This document shows, one piece after another, positions 1 to 7,934 of a stretch of 64,000 nucleotides of DNA (its first letter is position 1; each line of letters begins with the position of its first letter). Origin of the DNA: Novosphingobium kunmingense. Its GTDB lineage: Bacteria; Pseudomonadota; Alphaproteobacteria; Sphingomonadales; Sphingomonadaceae. The notes under the pieces are model-generated. The model was not told the DNA's origin. It did no database searches and saw nothing but the letters and a program-made list of their open reading frames with translations. The DNA lies in the NCBI RefSeq assembly GCF_002813245.1, contig NZ_PHUF01000002.1, positions 248,001 through 312,000 of the forward strand. Direction: 5' to 3'. The position numbers were made by a program, and so were the translations under genes.

Positions 1-1
1 C

Positions 2-1537
2 GACGCGGTCGAACTGGTTCGGTACGAGGCGCTGGGCGCCAACGCCTATGCCGGGATGCGCGGCAACCTCGATGCGGCGCAACTGGTGCGCACCGCCGGC
101 GATCCGATCGTCCGGGCCAGCTGCTCCGACGAAGTACCCTTGCCCGCTGCCCTCGCGCTGATGCTGCGCGAACGCCTGACCGGGCAGGCCGTACCCGAGG
201 CCGCGCAGGGCGGCGTTGCCCTCGTCCGCAAGTGGATCGAGGACAAGGCGGGCGCCGATTTCGAGGCCCTGGCCGGCAAGCTGGACGATCAGGAAGCGTT
301 CCAGAAACTCTCGCTCGACATGCTGCAGCACCTCGAACTGACGCGGGCCGACCAGCTCGATCCCGACAGCGAGGAGGGCGAGGACGACGAGGCCGAGGAC
401 GACGGCGAGGAAAAGCCCGACGATAGCGAGGGGGCGGACGATCAGAGCCCCGCCGAAGCCGCCGCCGAACCGACCGAGGGTGACGACGACGGCGACAGCG
501 AAAGCGAACGCCAGGCCGAGGACGACAGCGCCGAGGCCGAAGAGGGCGACGAGGGCGAGGAGGGCATGTTGCCGGTCCGGCCCAACCGTCCCTGGACCGA
601 AGTCCCTGCCAACTTCGATTACAAGGCCTTCACCCAGGCCTTCGACGAGGTCGTGGCCGCGTCCGAACTGTGCGACGAAGAGGAGCTGACCCGACTGCGC
701 GCCTACCTCGACGCGCAGCTGAAGGGCCTGCAGGGAGTGGTGACCAAGCTCGCCAACCGGTTGCAGCGGCGGCTGATGGCGCAGCAGAACCGGTCGTGGG
801 ATTTCGACCAGGAGGAGGGCCTGCTCGACGCCGCGCGGCTGGCCCGCGTGGTGATCAGCCCCGGCCAGTCGCTGTCCTACAAGGTCGAACGCGACGTCGA
901 GTTCAAGGACACCGTCGTCACCCTGCTGATCGACAATTCGGGGTCGATGCGCGGGCGGCCGATCTCGATCGCGGCAATCAGCGCCGACGTCATGGCCCGC
1001 ACGCTCGAACGCTGCGGGGTCAAGACCGAGATCCTCGGCTTCACCACCCGGGCGTGGAAGGGCGGGCAAAGCCGCGAGGCCTGGCTGGCCGGCGGCAAGC
1101 CGCCGCAGCCCGGACGACTCAACGATTTGCGGCACATCGTCTACAAGAAGGCGGACGAGCCCTATCGCCATGCCCGTAAGAGCCTCGGCCTGATGATGCG
1201 CGAAGGCCTCCTCAAGGAAAACATCGACGGCGAGGCGCTGCTCTGGGCCCACGCCCGGATGCTCGCCCGGCCAGAGAATCGCCGCATCCTGATGGTCATT
1301 TCGGATGGTGCGCCGGTCGACGATTCGACCCTGAGCGTGAACAACGCCGGCTACCTCGAACTGCACCTGCGCCGCGTCATCGACTGGATCGAGAAGCAGT
1401 CGCCGGTCCAGCTTGTCGCGATCGGCATCGGCCACGACGTCACCCGCTATTATCGCCGCGCAGTGACGATCATGGACGTCGAACAGCTCGCGGGCACGAT
1501 GATCGAGCAGTTGGTCGGATTGTTCGAGGACGATTGA
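2..1537 (+). CDS. cobT: Cobaltochelatase subunit CobT (5' end outside window)
   Basis: This is the C-terminal part of the CobT subunit of the aerobic ATP-dependent cobaltochelatase, which works with CobS and CobN to insert cobalt into hydrogenobyrinate diamide. The frame is open from base 2, so the true start lies upstream. A very acidic Glu/Asp-rich linker covers roughly residues 118-185 of the visible part and is typical of CobT. It is followed by a C-terminal von Willebrand A domain with the MIDAS motif DNSGSM. The stop overlaps nothing essential, and the next gene appears to have its own promoter. Family identity is secure; only the N-terminus is missing. Confidence 0.93.
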   Translation, partial: DAVELVRYEALGANAYAGMRGNLDAAQLVRTAGDPIVRASCSDEVPLPAALALMLRERLTGQAVPEAAQGGVALVRKWIEDKAGADFEALAGKLDDQEAFQKLSLDMLQHLELTRADQLDPDSEEGEDDEAEDDGEEKPDDSEGADDQSPAEAAAEPTEGDDDGDSESERQAEDDSAEAEEGDEGEEGMLPVRPNRPWTEVPANFDYKAFTQAFDEVVAASELCDEEELTRLRAYLDAQLKGLQGVVTKLANRLQRRLMAQQNRSWDFDQEEGLLDAARLARVVISPGQSLSYKVERDVEFKDTVVTLLIDNSGSMRGRPISIAAISADVMARTLERCGVKTEILGFTTRAWKGGQSREAWLAGGKPPQPGRLNDLRHIVYKKADEPYRHARKSLGLMMREGLLKENIDGEALLWAHARMLARPENRRILMVISDGAPVDDSTLSVNNAGYLELHLRRVIDWIEKQSPVQLVAIGIGHDVTRYYRRAVTIMDVEQLAGTMIEQLVGLFEDD

Positions 1538-1539
1538 GC

Positions 1540-1568
1540 TTGACCGACCGGTTTAATCGAACGATTAA
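1540..1568 (+). promoter_or_regulatory. Promoter with overlapping palindromic operator, nitroreductase gene
   Basis: A -35-like TTGACC (1540-1545) and -10-like GATTAA (1563-1568) are 17 bases apart. The perfect palindrome TTAATCG-AA-CGATTAA (1553-1568) fills the 3' spacer and the -10. The predicted start of transcription falls at about 1575, right at the ATG at 1576. I infer repressor control by an unknown regulator, with a leaderless mRNA. Confidence 0.5.
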
Positions 1569-1575
1569 CCCGCGC

Positions 1576-2259
1576 ATGAGCCAAGCGAAGACCGTTTCCG
1601 AAGCTGTCGCCACCCGCCGCACCGTGCGCGCCTTTCTTGACCAGCCGGTGGACCAGGCTGTGCTGCGGCGCGTGCTCGACAAGGCCCAGAACGCGCCGTC
1701 CGGGGGCAACACCCAGCCGTGGCACGCCACGGTCCTGACCGGAGCGCCGCTGGAGCGCCTGCTGGCCGACGTGGCCGCCGTGCTTCCTGAAGGATCGGCA
1801 CGGCACAAGCCGGAATACAACATCTACCCACCCGAACTGGACGGCGCCTATGCCGACCGACGCCGCGGCGTGGGCGAGGCGATGTATGCCGCGCTCGAAA
1901 TCCCGCGCGACAACAAGGCGGGCCGGCTCATGTGGTTCGCCAACAATTTCAGGGCCTTCGGGGCGCCGGTGCTGATGCTGATCCACACCCCGCGCTACAT
2001 GGGGCCGCCGCAGTGGTCTGATATCGGCATGTGGCTGCAGACAGTCATGCTGCTGCTGCGCGAAGAGGGGCTCGATTCGTGCCCGCAGGAAGCCTGGGCA
2101 ATCTATCAGGAACAGATCCGCGGAGCGGTGGATATTCCTGACGACCATATCTTCTTCTGCGGCCTCGGCGTGGGCTGGCGTGATCCGGACGCTGCGGTCA
2201 ACTCCTTCCTGGTGCCGCGCGCTCCGCTGGACGAGGCGGTGCGCTGGGAAGGGTTCTAG
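1576..2259 (+). CDS. Nitroreductase family protein
   Basis: This is an FMN-dependent nitroreductase-fold oxidoreductase of 227 residues. It opens with the family pattern of a short helix followed by RRTVRAFLDQPV, and APSGGNTQPWH near residue 45 forms part of the flavin site. A C-terminal stretch around GLGVGWRDPDAAVN is also typical. The physiological substrate cannot be read from the sequence; relatives reduce nitroaromatics, quinones or enones. A TTG at 1534, overlapping the cobT stop and preceded by GAGGA, would add 14 residues. I prefer 1576 because a promoter and operator lie between the two sites and the family similarity begins just after 1576. Confidence 0.88.
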   Translation: MSQAKTVSEAVATRRTVRAFLDQPVDQAVLRRVLDKAQNAPSGGNTQPWHATVLTGAPLERLLADVAAVLPEGSARHKPEYNIYPPELDGAYADRRRGVGEAMYAALEIPRDNKAGRLMWFANNFRAFGAPVLMLIHTPRYMGPPQWSDIGMWLQTVMLLLREEGLDSCPQEAWAIYQEQIRGAVDIPDDHIFFCGLGVGWRDPDAAVNSFLVPRAPLDEAVRWEGF

Positions 2260-2292
2260 TCAAACCCTGCCCGACCACTTATGGCCCCGGCC

Positions 2293-3768
2293 ATGACCGA
2301 CACCCCGCTCAAGCTGTTCAACAGCCTGACCCGCCAGCTTGAAACGTTTAGCCCCGTCCATCCGGGCGAAGCACGAGTCTATACCTGCGGGCCGACGGTC
2401 TACAATTACCCGCACATCGGCAACATGCGGGCTTACGTCTTTGCCGACGTCCTGGGCCGCACGCTGAGCTTCAAGGGCTACAAGCTGACCCACGTCATCA
2501 ACATCACCGACGTCGGCCACTTGACCGACGACGCCGACGCTGGCGAGGACAAGATGGAGAAGATGGCGGCGGCCAAGGCCCAGTCGATCTGGGACATCGC
2601 CAGGCACTACACCGAGGCTTACTGGGCCGACATCAAGGCGCTCAACATCCGCCAGCCGGCGCAGTGGACCGTGGCGACGGACTTTATCGACCAGATGGTC
2701 GGGTTCGCGAAGGGTATCGCCGCCAAGCACTGCTACGAACTGGACAGCGGGCTCTACTTCGATGTCTCCACCGTTGCCGACTACGGTCGCCTGGCGCGCG
2801 CCCAGACCGACGAGGGAGAGGGCCGGATCGAGGCGGTCGAGGGCAAGCGCAACGCCGCCGACTTCGCGATCTGGCGCAGGACCCCGCCGGGTGAGACGCG
2901 GCAGATGGAATGGGACAGCCCGTGGGGGCGCGGCGCGCCGGGTTGGCATCTCGAATGTTCGGTGATGAGCGGGGCGGTCCTTGGCTTTCCATTCGATATC
3001 CACACCGGCGGGATCGACCACCGCGAGATCCACCACCCCAATGAGATCGCCCAAAATCAGGCGCATTGCTGCACAAATGGCCTCGACGTCGCCGCCAATT
3101 CCGGCGCCAACGTGTGGATGCACAACAACTTCCTGGTGGAACGCAGCGGCAAGATGAGCAAGTCGTCGGGCGAGTTCCTGCGGCTGCAGCTGCTGATCGA
3201 CCGGGGCTATCACCCGCTCGCCTACCGGATGCTTTGCCTTCAGGCGCATTACCGCAGCGAACTGGAGTTTTCGTGGGAGGGGCTCGGCGCGGCGCTGACC
3301 CGGCTGAAGCGCACGCACATGGCCTTTCGCAAGCACGCCGACCGGTTGGCCGATCCGCGCCAGACGCCCGGCGACAGCTGGGAATACGAGCGCGTCACGC
3401 GGGCGCTGATGGAGCGGTTCGACGCGGCGATCTCGGCCGACCTCAACACGGCCGAGGCGCTGACCGTGCTCGACGAACTGCTGGCGACCAAGGGGACGGC
3501 GCCAGAATGCATCGCCACCGCCGCCAGCCACATGGACGCGATCCTCGGCCTGGGGCTTGGCCGCATCGAGCGCGCCGACCTGCGCGTGCAACCGAAGTCG
3601 GCCACCATCACCGAATCTGAAATCGAATCCGCTCTCGCCGCGAGGAAAGAAGCCCGCGCGGCCAAGGACTTCGCGCGGTCCGACACGCTGCGCAACGACC
3701 TGTCCGCCAGGGGTGTCGAGGTGATGGACGGCGATCCGCTCGGCTATGACTGGAAGCTCGCCGAATGA
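2293..3768 (+). CDS. cysS: Cysteinyl-tRNA synthetase
   Basis: This class I aminoacyl-tRNA synthetase charges tRNA-Cys. The HIGH-type motif appears as PHIGN after YTCGPTVYN, whose Cys is the first zinc ligand. The other zinc ligands lie in HLECS and in GGIDHREIHHPNE. The KMSKS loop is GKMSKSSGEF. The length of about 491 residues is slightly above the 461 of E. coli, through a longer C-terminal region. The ATG at 2293 (MTDTPLKLFNS) fits the family better than the ATG four codons upstream at 2281. The stop overlaps the start of the next gene by ATGA, so the three genes 2293-5158 probably form one transcript. Confidence 0.96.
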   Translation: MTDTPLKLFNSLTRQLETFSPVHPGEARVYTCGPTVYNYPHIGNMRAYVFADVLGRTLSFKGYKLTHVINITDVGHLTDDADAGEDKMEKMAAAKAQSIWDIARHYTEAYWADIKALNIRQPAQWTVATDFIDQMVGFAKGIAAKHCYELDSGLYFDVSTVADYGRLARAQTDEGEGRIEAVEGKRNAADFAIWRRTPPGETRQMEWDSPWGRGAPGWHLECSVMSGAVLGFPFDIHTGGIDHREIHHPNEIAQNQAHCCTNGLDVAANSGANVWMHNNFLVERSGKMSKSSGEFLRLQLLIDRGYHPLAYRMLCLQAHYRSELEFSWEGLGAALTRLKRTHMAFRKHADRLADPRQTPGDSWEYERVTRALMERFDAAISADLNTAEALTVLDELLATKGTAPECIATAASHMDAILGLGLGRIERADLRVQPKSATITESEIESALAARKEARAAKDFARSDTLRNDLSARGVEVMDGDPLGYDWKLAE

Positions 3769-4223
3769 AGCTCTGGCGCCTGACCCGCTTGCCCTTCGTG
3801 GCACTGGACGGGAAGGGCGCCGAACTGAGCGGCGCGCGCTATGCCCCGCCGGACCGCGCTGTGGTCAGCCTCGCCAGCGAGCCCGGCCTCGCCGTGCTGG
3901 TGGCGCTGCGCTATAATCTGCCCGACCTGTCCGCCGCACCTGAGGACCTGGTGCTCGGCTGGACCGAGGTTGCGGCCGAGCCCGAGCGCGTCGACCACGC
4001 CGACGAGGCGGACGTTGTGGCGCACATCGGCGAATGGCTGGGCCAGGCGCGCTCGCTGACCGCGGCGATTCCCTCGCGCGTGCTGCCCGAAGCCGACGTG
4101 ATCTACTTGAACCCTCGTCATCGCGATGCAAGGCTGGTGGCACCACTGGTCACGCGGCCGTTCAGCTTCGCCGACTGCCTGCACCACCCGCCGATGCTCG
4201 ACCGTTTCAGGAGCCTTCAATGA
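3765..4223 (+). CDS. RES-domain protein, probably inactive
   Basis: The 152-residue protein has the layout of the RES domain (NAD+-degrading toxins of RES-Xre modules). It begins KLWRLTR, has a GARY in place of the usual GGRW, and ends with the P-S-x-V then YLNPRHRD block. The family is named for conserved Arg, Glu and Ser. Here the Arg and the Ser can be aligned, but the Glu, normally in a motif like ALLEVLVH, is replaced by Val in LAVLVALRY. There is no Xre-type antitoxin gene beside it. It is coupled by ATGA overlaps to cysS upstream and to the dehydrogenase downstream. I infer a domesticated or inactive RES protein; the substrate is unknown. Confidence 0.65.
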   Translation: MKLWRLTRLPFVALDGKGAELSGARYAPPDRAVVSLASEPGLAVLVALRYNLPDLSAAPEDLVLGWTEVAAEPERVDHADEADVVAHIGEWLGQARSLTAAIPSRVLPEADVIYLNPRHRDARLVAPLVTRPFSFADCLHHPPMLDRFRSLQ

Positions 4224-5158
4224 CTGTCGCCGTTCTGTCCGCGATGACCCGCCCACTCGTCGAACCGCATCTGCCCGACTGGGTCGAGGCGCGCTGGTTC
4301 GCGACAACCGAGGAGCTGATGGACATGATCCCGGATGCAGAGATCGGCTGGTTCGATCTCTACAGCAAGGAGGCCATGGCCGAGGCGGCACGGCGGGGCG
4401 AACGGCTCAAATGGTTCAATTCGCTTTATGCCGGGCTCGATCACATGCCGCTCGATCTGATGGCGCAGCGTGGAGTCGTCGTCACCAACGGGGCCGGGAT
4501 CAATGCGATCACCATCGCCGAATACGTTGTTATGGGGATGCTGACCGTGGCCAAGGGCTATCGCGACGTTGTCCGTGCGCAGGACCGGCACGAGTGGCTG
4601 CTCGATTCGCCGGGCAAGAGAGAGCTTTGCGGGTCCAAGGCGTTGCTGCTCGGTACCGGCGCGATCGGATCCCTGATCGCCGAGCGGCTGGCGCCGTTCG
4701 GGGTCACGGTGACCAAGGTGCGCCGGAGTCCGGCACCCGATGCGCTTGGGCCGGGCGAATGGCGCGCGCGGCTGGGCGAGTTCGACTGGGTGATCCTGGC
4801 CGTCCCCGCCACGCCCGAAACCGACGGGATGATCGGCGCGGCCGAGCTCGCGGCGATGAAGGGCGATGCCGTGCTGATCAACATCGCCCGCGGCACCGTG
4901 GTCGATCAGGACGCTTTGGTCGAAACCCTGCGCGCCGGGCGGATCCACGCCGCCTTCCTCGATGTGACCACCCCCGAACCGCTGCCGGCGGACCATCCGC
5001 TGTGGGACCTGCCCAACGCGCACGTTACCATGCACCTTTCCGGCCGCGCGCAGGACAAGATGATCCAGCGCTCGGCCGAGCGATTTCTGGCCAACCTGGC
5101 GCGATACGGGGCCGGCGAGCCGCTCGAGCCGCAAGTGAACCTGGCACTGGGATACTAG
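4220..5158 (+). CDS. D-2-hydroxyacid dehydrogenase
   Basis: This 312-residue NAD(P)-dependent oxidoreductase belongs to the D-isomer specific 2-hydroxyacid dehydrogenase family. The Rossmann motif is LLLGTGAIGSLIAERL. The catalytic Arg sits in NIARGTVVDQD, the Glu in TTPEPLPADHPLW, and the His in VTMHLSGRAQ. The substrate is not determinable; glyoxylate, hydroxypyruvate or bulkier 2-ketoacids are possible. The ATG at 4220 overlaps the preceding stop (ATGA); a longer upstream reading from 4034 merely runs through the RES gene in another frame. The stop shares the palindrome CTAG (5155-5158) with the convergent gene. Confidence 0.9.
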   Translation: MTVAVLSAMTRPLVEPHLPDWVEARWFATTEELMDMIPDAEIGWFDLYSKEAMAEAARRGERLKWFNSLYAGLDHMPLDLMAQRGVVVTNGAGINAITIAEYVVMGMLTVAKGYRDVVRAQDRHEWLLDSPGKRELCGSKALLLGTGAIGSLIAERLAPFGVTVTKVRRSPAPDALGPGEWRARLGEFDWVILAVPATPETDGMIGAAELAAMKGDAVLINIARGTVVDQDALVETLRAGRIHAAFLDVTTPEPLPADHPLWDLPNAHVTMHLSGRAQDKMIQRSAERFLANLARYGAGEPLEPQVNLALGY

Positions 5159-5526
5159 CCTTCGTCGAGCAGCAGAAGCTCGACCGTCACCTCCAGCCGC
5201 GGCTCTGGCAGGGCGGTGTGCACCACCGACCGGATCGCGGCGTCGGCGACAAGCTGGCGCGGAATCGCGAACTCGTGTTCGGGCAGGGCGTCGATGAAGC
5301 GCTCGCCCGTGTTGACGGCGTCACGACCCGTGAAGGTCATGCGCACGGTATGACGCGATCCGGAAAACGTGACGCTGGCCCAAGGGCGCTCGGCATGACT
5401 GACCAGCTCGGCCTGGCCGTTCCCCAGCGCAAGCAGTTCCGACAGCAGCGGCATCCACGCCCTTGACCGCATGGGTTGTGCGGCCAGGGACAGCATGGCC
5501 TGGCTGGCGTGGGGATCAAGCTGCAT
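5155..5526 (-). CDS. Hypothetical protein (123 aa)
   Basis: I do not recognise a domain. The 123-residue product looks soluble and folded, with a helical first third (about 1-45) and alternating hydrophobic strands afterwards, ending in an acidic tail DEG. Its start overlaps the end of the 62-residue gene upstream (5516-5704) by 11 bases, so the two are translationally coupled and probably act together. Both point away from the HTH/S24 repressor gene at 5809, which is the natural candidate to control them. Coding quality matches the neighbours: high GC at third positions and no unusual codons. Confidence 0.7.
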   Translation of the reverse strand: MQLDPHASQAMLSLAAQPMRSRAWMPLLSELLALGNGQAELVSHAERPWASVTFSGSRHTVRMTFTGRDAVNTGERFIDALPEHEFAIPRQLVADAAIRSVVHTALPEPRLEVTVELLLLDEG

Positions 5527-5704
5527 GGGTGGTCTCCCGATAAATGTTCATGAAATGTTCTACACGCTGTTCGGTCGCGGGGCGGGGGCTGCGACCGTTG
5601 CGCAGGTCCTGGACGAAACGCGGATCGTGCGCGGCAAGGCGCCCGAACTTCGTCCACGGCATTCCGGTTTCGCGCAGGAAGCGCTCGATCCGGGTAATCA
5701 GCAT
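5516..5704 (-). CDS. Small helix-turn-helix-like protein (62 aa)
   Basis: This 62-residue basic protein carries a segment like FGRLAAHDPRFVQDLRNGRSP at residues 22-42 that resembles the recognition region of short Cro/XRE-type DNA-binding proteins. I have seen similar small proteins in alphaproteobacteria only as hypothetical proteins, so a DNA-binding role is inference. It lies first in a two-gene unit with the 123-residue protein. It is divergent from the S24 repressor gene across about 100 bp of AT-richer DNA containing candidate operator sequence. Confidence 0.7.
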   Translation of the reverse strand: MLITRIERFLRETGMPWTKFGRLAAHDPRFVQDLRNGRSPRPATEQRVEHFMNIYRETTHAA

Positions 5705-5739
5705 GCACTTGCCCCTTTTTCTGCTTGCGAATCAACGCA

Positions 5740-5749
5740 GGAAGTTTCC
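5740..5749. promoter_or_regulatory. Short inverted repeat in divergent intergenic region
   Basis: GGAA-gt-TTCC is a small palindrome between the divergent small-HTH gene and the S24 repressor gene. It may be part of an operator for the repressor. Short palindromes are common, so this is weak. Confidence 0.25.
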
Positions 5750-5773
5750 CCTTTGTTCGCGGTGAAATCCTAC

Positions 5774-5802
5774 TTGTCTAGGAAAAATACATCACGTATG
5801 TG
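5774..5802 (+). promoter_or_regulatory. Promoter of the S24 repressor gene, leaderless
   Basis: TTGTCT (5774-5779) and TATGTG (5797-5802) are separated by exactly 17 bases. Seven bases after the -10 is the ATG at 5809, so the mRNA would start at its own start codon. ACAT-n5-ATGT (5790-5802) overlaps the -10 and could be an autoregulatory site. Confidence 0.5.
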
Positions 5803-5808
5803 CATTTC

Positions 5809-6459
5809 ATGGTTACCGCCGATTCACGCGCCCGCCTGCTCGAACTGGCCACCCTGCGCGGGGTGAGCTTGTCCAGCCTGTCTGAACTCATCGGGCGTAA
5901 CTCTACGTATTTGCAGCAGTTTATCCGCAAGGGCAGCCCGCGCAAGCTGGAGGAGACGGATCGCCGCACCTTGGCGCGTTTCTTCGGCGTGGCCGAATCG
6001 GAACTCGGCGCGCCAGAGGAAAAATCCGTGCAAGCCGCAGGAAGCGTGCGGCGCGGCGATTGGGTCGATGTCCCTCGCCTCGCTCTGGGTGCCTCGGCCG
6101 GGCCGGGGGCCCTCGCAGGCGAGGAAGCGGCGATCGGCACCTTCCGCTTCGCCAGCCGCTGGCTGCGCGAGCAGGGCCTAGATCCGGCGCAGTTGTCGGC
6201 CATCCGGGTCGAAGGCGATTCGATGGAAGGCACCCTGCGCGACGGGGACGAGATCCTGGTCGATCGCACCCCGCGCCCGGTGCGCGATGGCATCCACGTG
6301 GTCCGCGCGGGCGATGCTCTTCTGGTCAAGCGGCTCGACACGGCGCAGCCCGGCAAGGTCGTGCTGGTCAGTGACAATCCCGCCTACCGCCCGATCGAGC
6401 TCACCCCCGACGAAGTCCAGGTGATCGGCCGGGTGGTGTGGAAAAGCGGGCGGCTTTAA
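5809..6459 (+). CDS. HTH-type repressor with S24 (LexA-like) peptidase domain
   Basis: The 216-residue protein has an N-terminal helix-turn-helix (about residues 10-45) and a C-terminal S24 peptidase fold. The catalytic dyad is intact, with Ser138 in VEGDSMEGTL and Lys174 in LLVKRLD. Ala-Gly bonds in the linker (around residues 94-104, ASAGPGALAG) are plausible self-cleavage sites. By analogy with LexA and phage repressors it would be inactivated by RecA-promoted self-cleavage, but it is not LexA itself. The ATG at 5809 is preferred over the GTG at 5800 because the predicted promoter would overlap that GTG. The end shares TTAA with the convergent membrane-protein gene. Confidence 0.85.
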   Translation: MVTADSRARLLELATLRGVSLSSLSELIGRNSTYLQQFIRKGSPRKLEETDRRTLARFFGVAESELGAPEEKSVQAAGSVRRGDWVDVPRLALGASAGPGALAGEEAAIGTFRFASRWLREQGLDPAQLSAIRVEGDSMEGTLRDGDEILVDRTPRPVRDGIHVVRAGDALLVKRLDTAQPGKVVLVSDNPAYRPIELTPDEVQVIGRVVWKSGRL

Positions 6460-7178
6460 CCGAAGCCGTAGATCGCCGGGGCAATGCCGTTCCACCAGGC
6501 GCTTCCGGCAATGAACGGCTCCACCGTATGGAACGGTATCAACAGCAGGATCGACCACAACGTCACCGGATGGACGCGGCCAAGCACCTTGCGGTCGTGC
6601 CAGGCCAGCGCGAACAGCAGCGCATCGGCAACCAGGTTGGGCCCCATGTCGAGCCAGGGCGACGGCACAGCGGTCAGGAAGACGATTCGCGAAAACGCCG
6701 GTCCGAACAGATTGAGGGCGGCGACGAACATCAGCCGTCGGTGCCATTCGATCCGCCGCGTTGCTTCGTAAATTGCCCAGAAGAACAGAACGGCGAAGAC
6801 CGCGATATCGACCAGATTATAGAGCGCAAACTCGAACGGCTGCCTGAAGCCTTGGCCCTGGCGGTCGAGGATCGCCGTCACCGCCTGCCACAGGCCCAGC
6901 GGCACCATGGCACCGGCCAGCGCCACCCCGGCAACGCCCAGTTCGCGATGGGCCTTGATGCGGCCGCGCCGGACCAGCTGCGTCTGCACGACGAGCAGCC
7001 CGATCCAGGCGAAGAAGGCGAGGCCATGAAGGTGCCGCAACAGGGTGAAAGACTTTCGGCCGGTCGCGAGCGGGATGAAATAGGTCACCGGAAAGCTGGC
7101 CACGACCAGCACGGCAATGACGATGGCGGTAACGGAGAAGAACCGGCTGCCCCTCTGCCGCGGTGTCGTATCGTTCAT
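6456..7178 (-). CDS. Multi-spanning membrane protein (240 aa)
   Basis: This inner-membrane protein has about six or seven hydrophobic segments, at roughly residues 13-34, 50-69, 82-100, 120-139, 150-166, 180-195 and 203-220. His residues occur at the segment borders (RHLHGLAFF, KAHRELG, EWHRRLM, IPFHTVE). That pattern resembles DUF2306-like and other small haem- or metal-associated membrane families, but I cannot assign it firmly. Function is unknown. It stands alone on the minus strand, and its last bases share TTAA with the S24 repressor gene. Confidence 0.75.
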   Translation of the reverse strand: MNDTTPRQRGSRFFSVTAIVIAVLVVASFPVTYFIPLATGRKSFTLLRHLHGLAFFAWIGLLVVQTQLVRRGRIKAHRELGVAGVALAGAMVPLGLWQAVTAILDRQGQGFRQPFEFALYNLVDIAVFAVLFFWAIYEATRRIEWHRRLMFVAALNLFGPAFSRIVFLTAVPSPWLDMGPNLVADALLFALAWHDRKVLGRVHPVTLWSILLLIPFHTVEPFIAGSAWWNGIAPAIYGFG

Positions 7179-7266
7179 CCAGCCCCCCTTGGCGCGCGAC
7201 CGCCACCCCGGACGCTACCAGCGACGAGGGGATTGGCAAGGCGGACGGCGGCGCTAGGCTGCGCCG

Positions 7267-7887
7267 ATGATCACCGAGATCGAGGACTACTTCACCAGGG
7301 GCTGCGGGCGGTGCGAGCGGTTCGACACGCCCGATTGCTCGACACGCAAATGGCGCAAAGGCCTGGCGGACCTGCGCCGCATTTGTCGCGCCGCGGGACT
7401 GGAGGAGGCGGTGCGGTGGGGTCACCCGTGCTATCGCCATGCGGGCCGCAATGTTGCGTTGATCGGCGCGCTGCGCGGCGATTTCCGGTTAAACTTCTTC
7501 AACGCGGCGCTGCTGAAGGACCCTGACGGCGTTCTCGAAAAGCAGGGGCCGAACACCCAGCACCTCGATTCGATCCGCTTTACCGACAACGCCCAGCCTG
7601 CTGCGCTGAAAGACACCATCCTTGCCTACCTGGCCGAAGCGAAGGGCCATGCGGAAAAGGGAACCAAGCCGCCCAGGACCGAAGCCGAGATCGAGATGCC
7701 CGAGAAACTGCTCGATGCGCTCGATCGCGATGCGGCACTGGCCGAGGCCTTTGCTGCGCTGACCCCGGGCCGCCAGCGCAGCTATGCCATCACCATCGGC
7801 GGAGCCAAGGCGGTGAAGACGCGCCTCGCCCGGATTGCCAAATATCGCGACCATATCCTGGCCGGGAAGGGCGCGAACGAGCGATAG
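7267..7887 (+). CDS. DUF1801/YdeI (OmdA-like) family protein
   Basis: The 206-residue protein combines a DUF1801 fold at the N-terminus (EEAVRWGHPCYRHAGRN, then GDFRLNFFNAALL) with a C-terminal YdeI/OmdA-like tail (AFAALTPGRQRSYAITIGGAK followed by a basic helix). YdeI proteins have been linked to polymyxin and bacteriocin tolerance and to porin traffic in enteric bacteria. The biochemical role is not known and should not be assumed here. An N-terminal cluster (CGRCERFDTPDCS) adds three Cys that could bind metal. It is a single-gene unit. Confidence 0.85.
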   Translation: MITEIEDYFTRGCGRCERFDTPDCSTRKWRKGLADLRRICRAAGLEEAVRWGHPCYRHAGRNVALIGALRGDFRLNFFNAALLKDPDGVLEKQGPNTQHLDSIRFTDNAQPAALKDTILAYLAEAKGHAEKGTKPPRTEAEIEMPEKLLDALDRDAALAEAFAALTPGRQRSYAITIGGAKAVKTRLARIAKYRDHILAGKGANER

Positions 7888-7934
7888 CAACGCCAAGCCT
7901 TGCCCAATTCCGCACCTGTCGCCACATTCGGGCC

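Noticed and set aside
361..560. GAC/GAG-rich stretch in cobT as a tandem repeat
   Set aside because: It is the acidic linker normal for CobT, with irregular units.
2260..3804. Minus-strand open frame of 514 codons opposite cysS
   Set aside because: It mirrors the cysS codons, has no domain, and cysS is certain.
6438..7526. Plus-strand open frame of 362 codons opposite the membrane protein
   Set aside because: It is antisense to the 240-residue membrane protein and extends into the DUF1801 gene in another frame; no ribosome-binding site or domain is seen.
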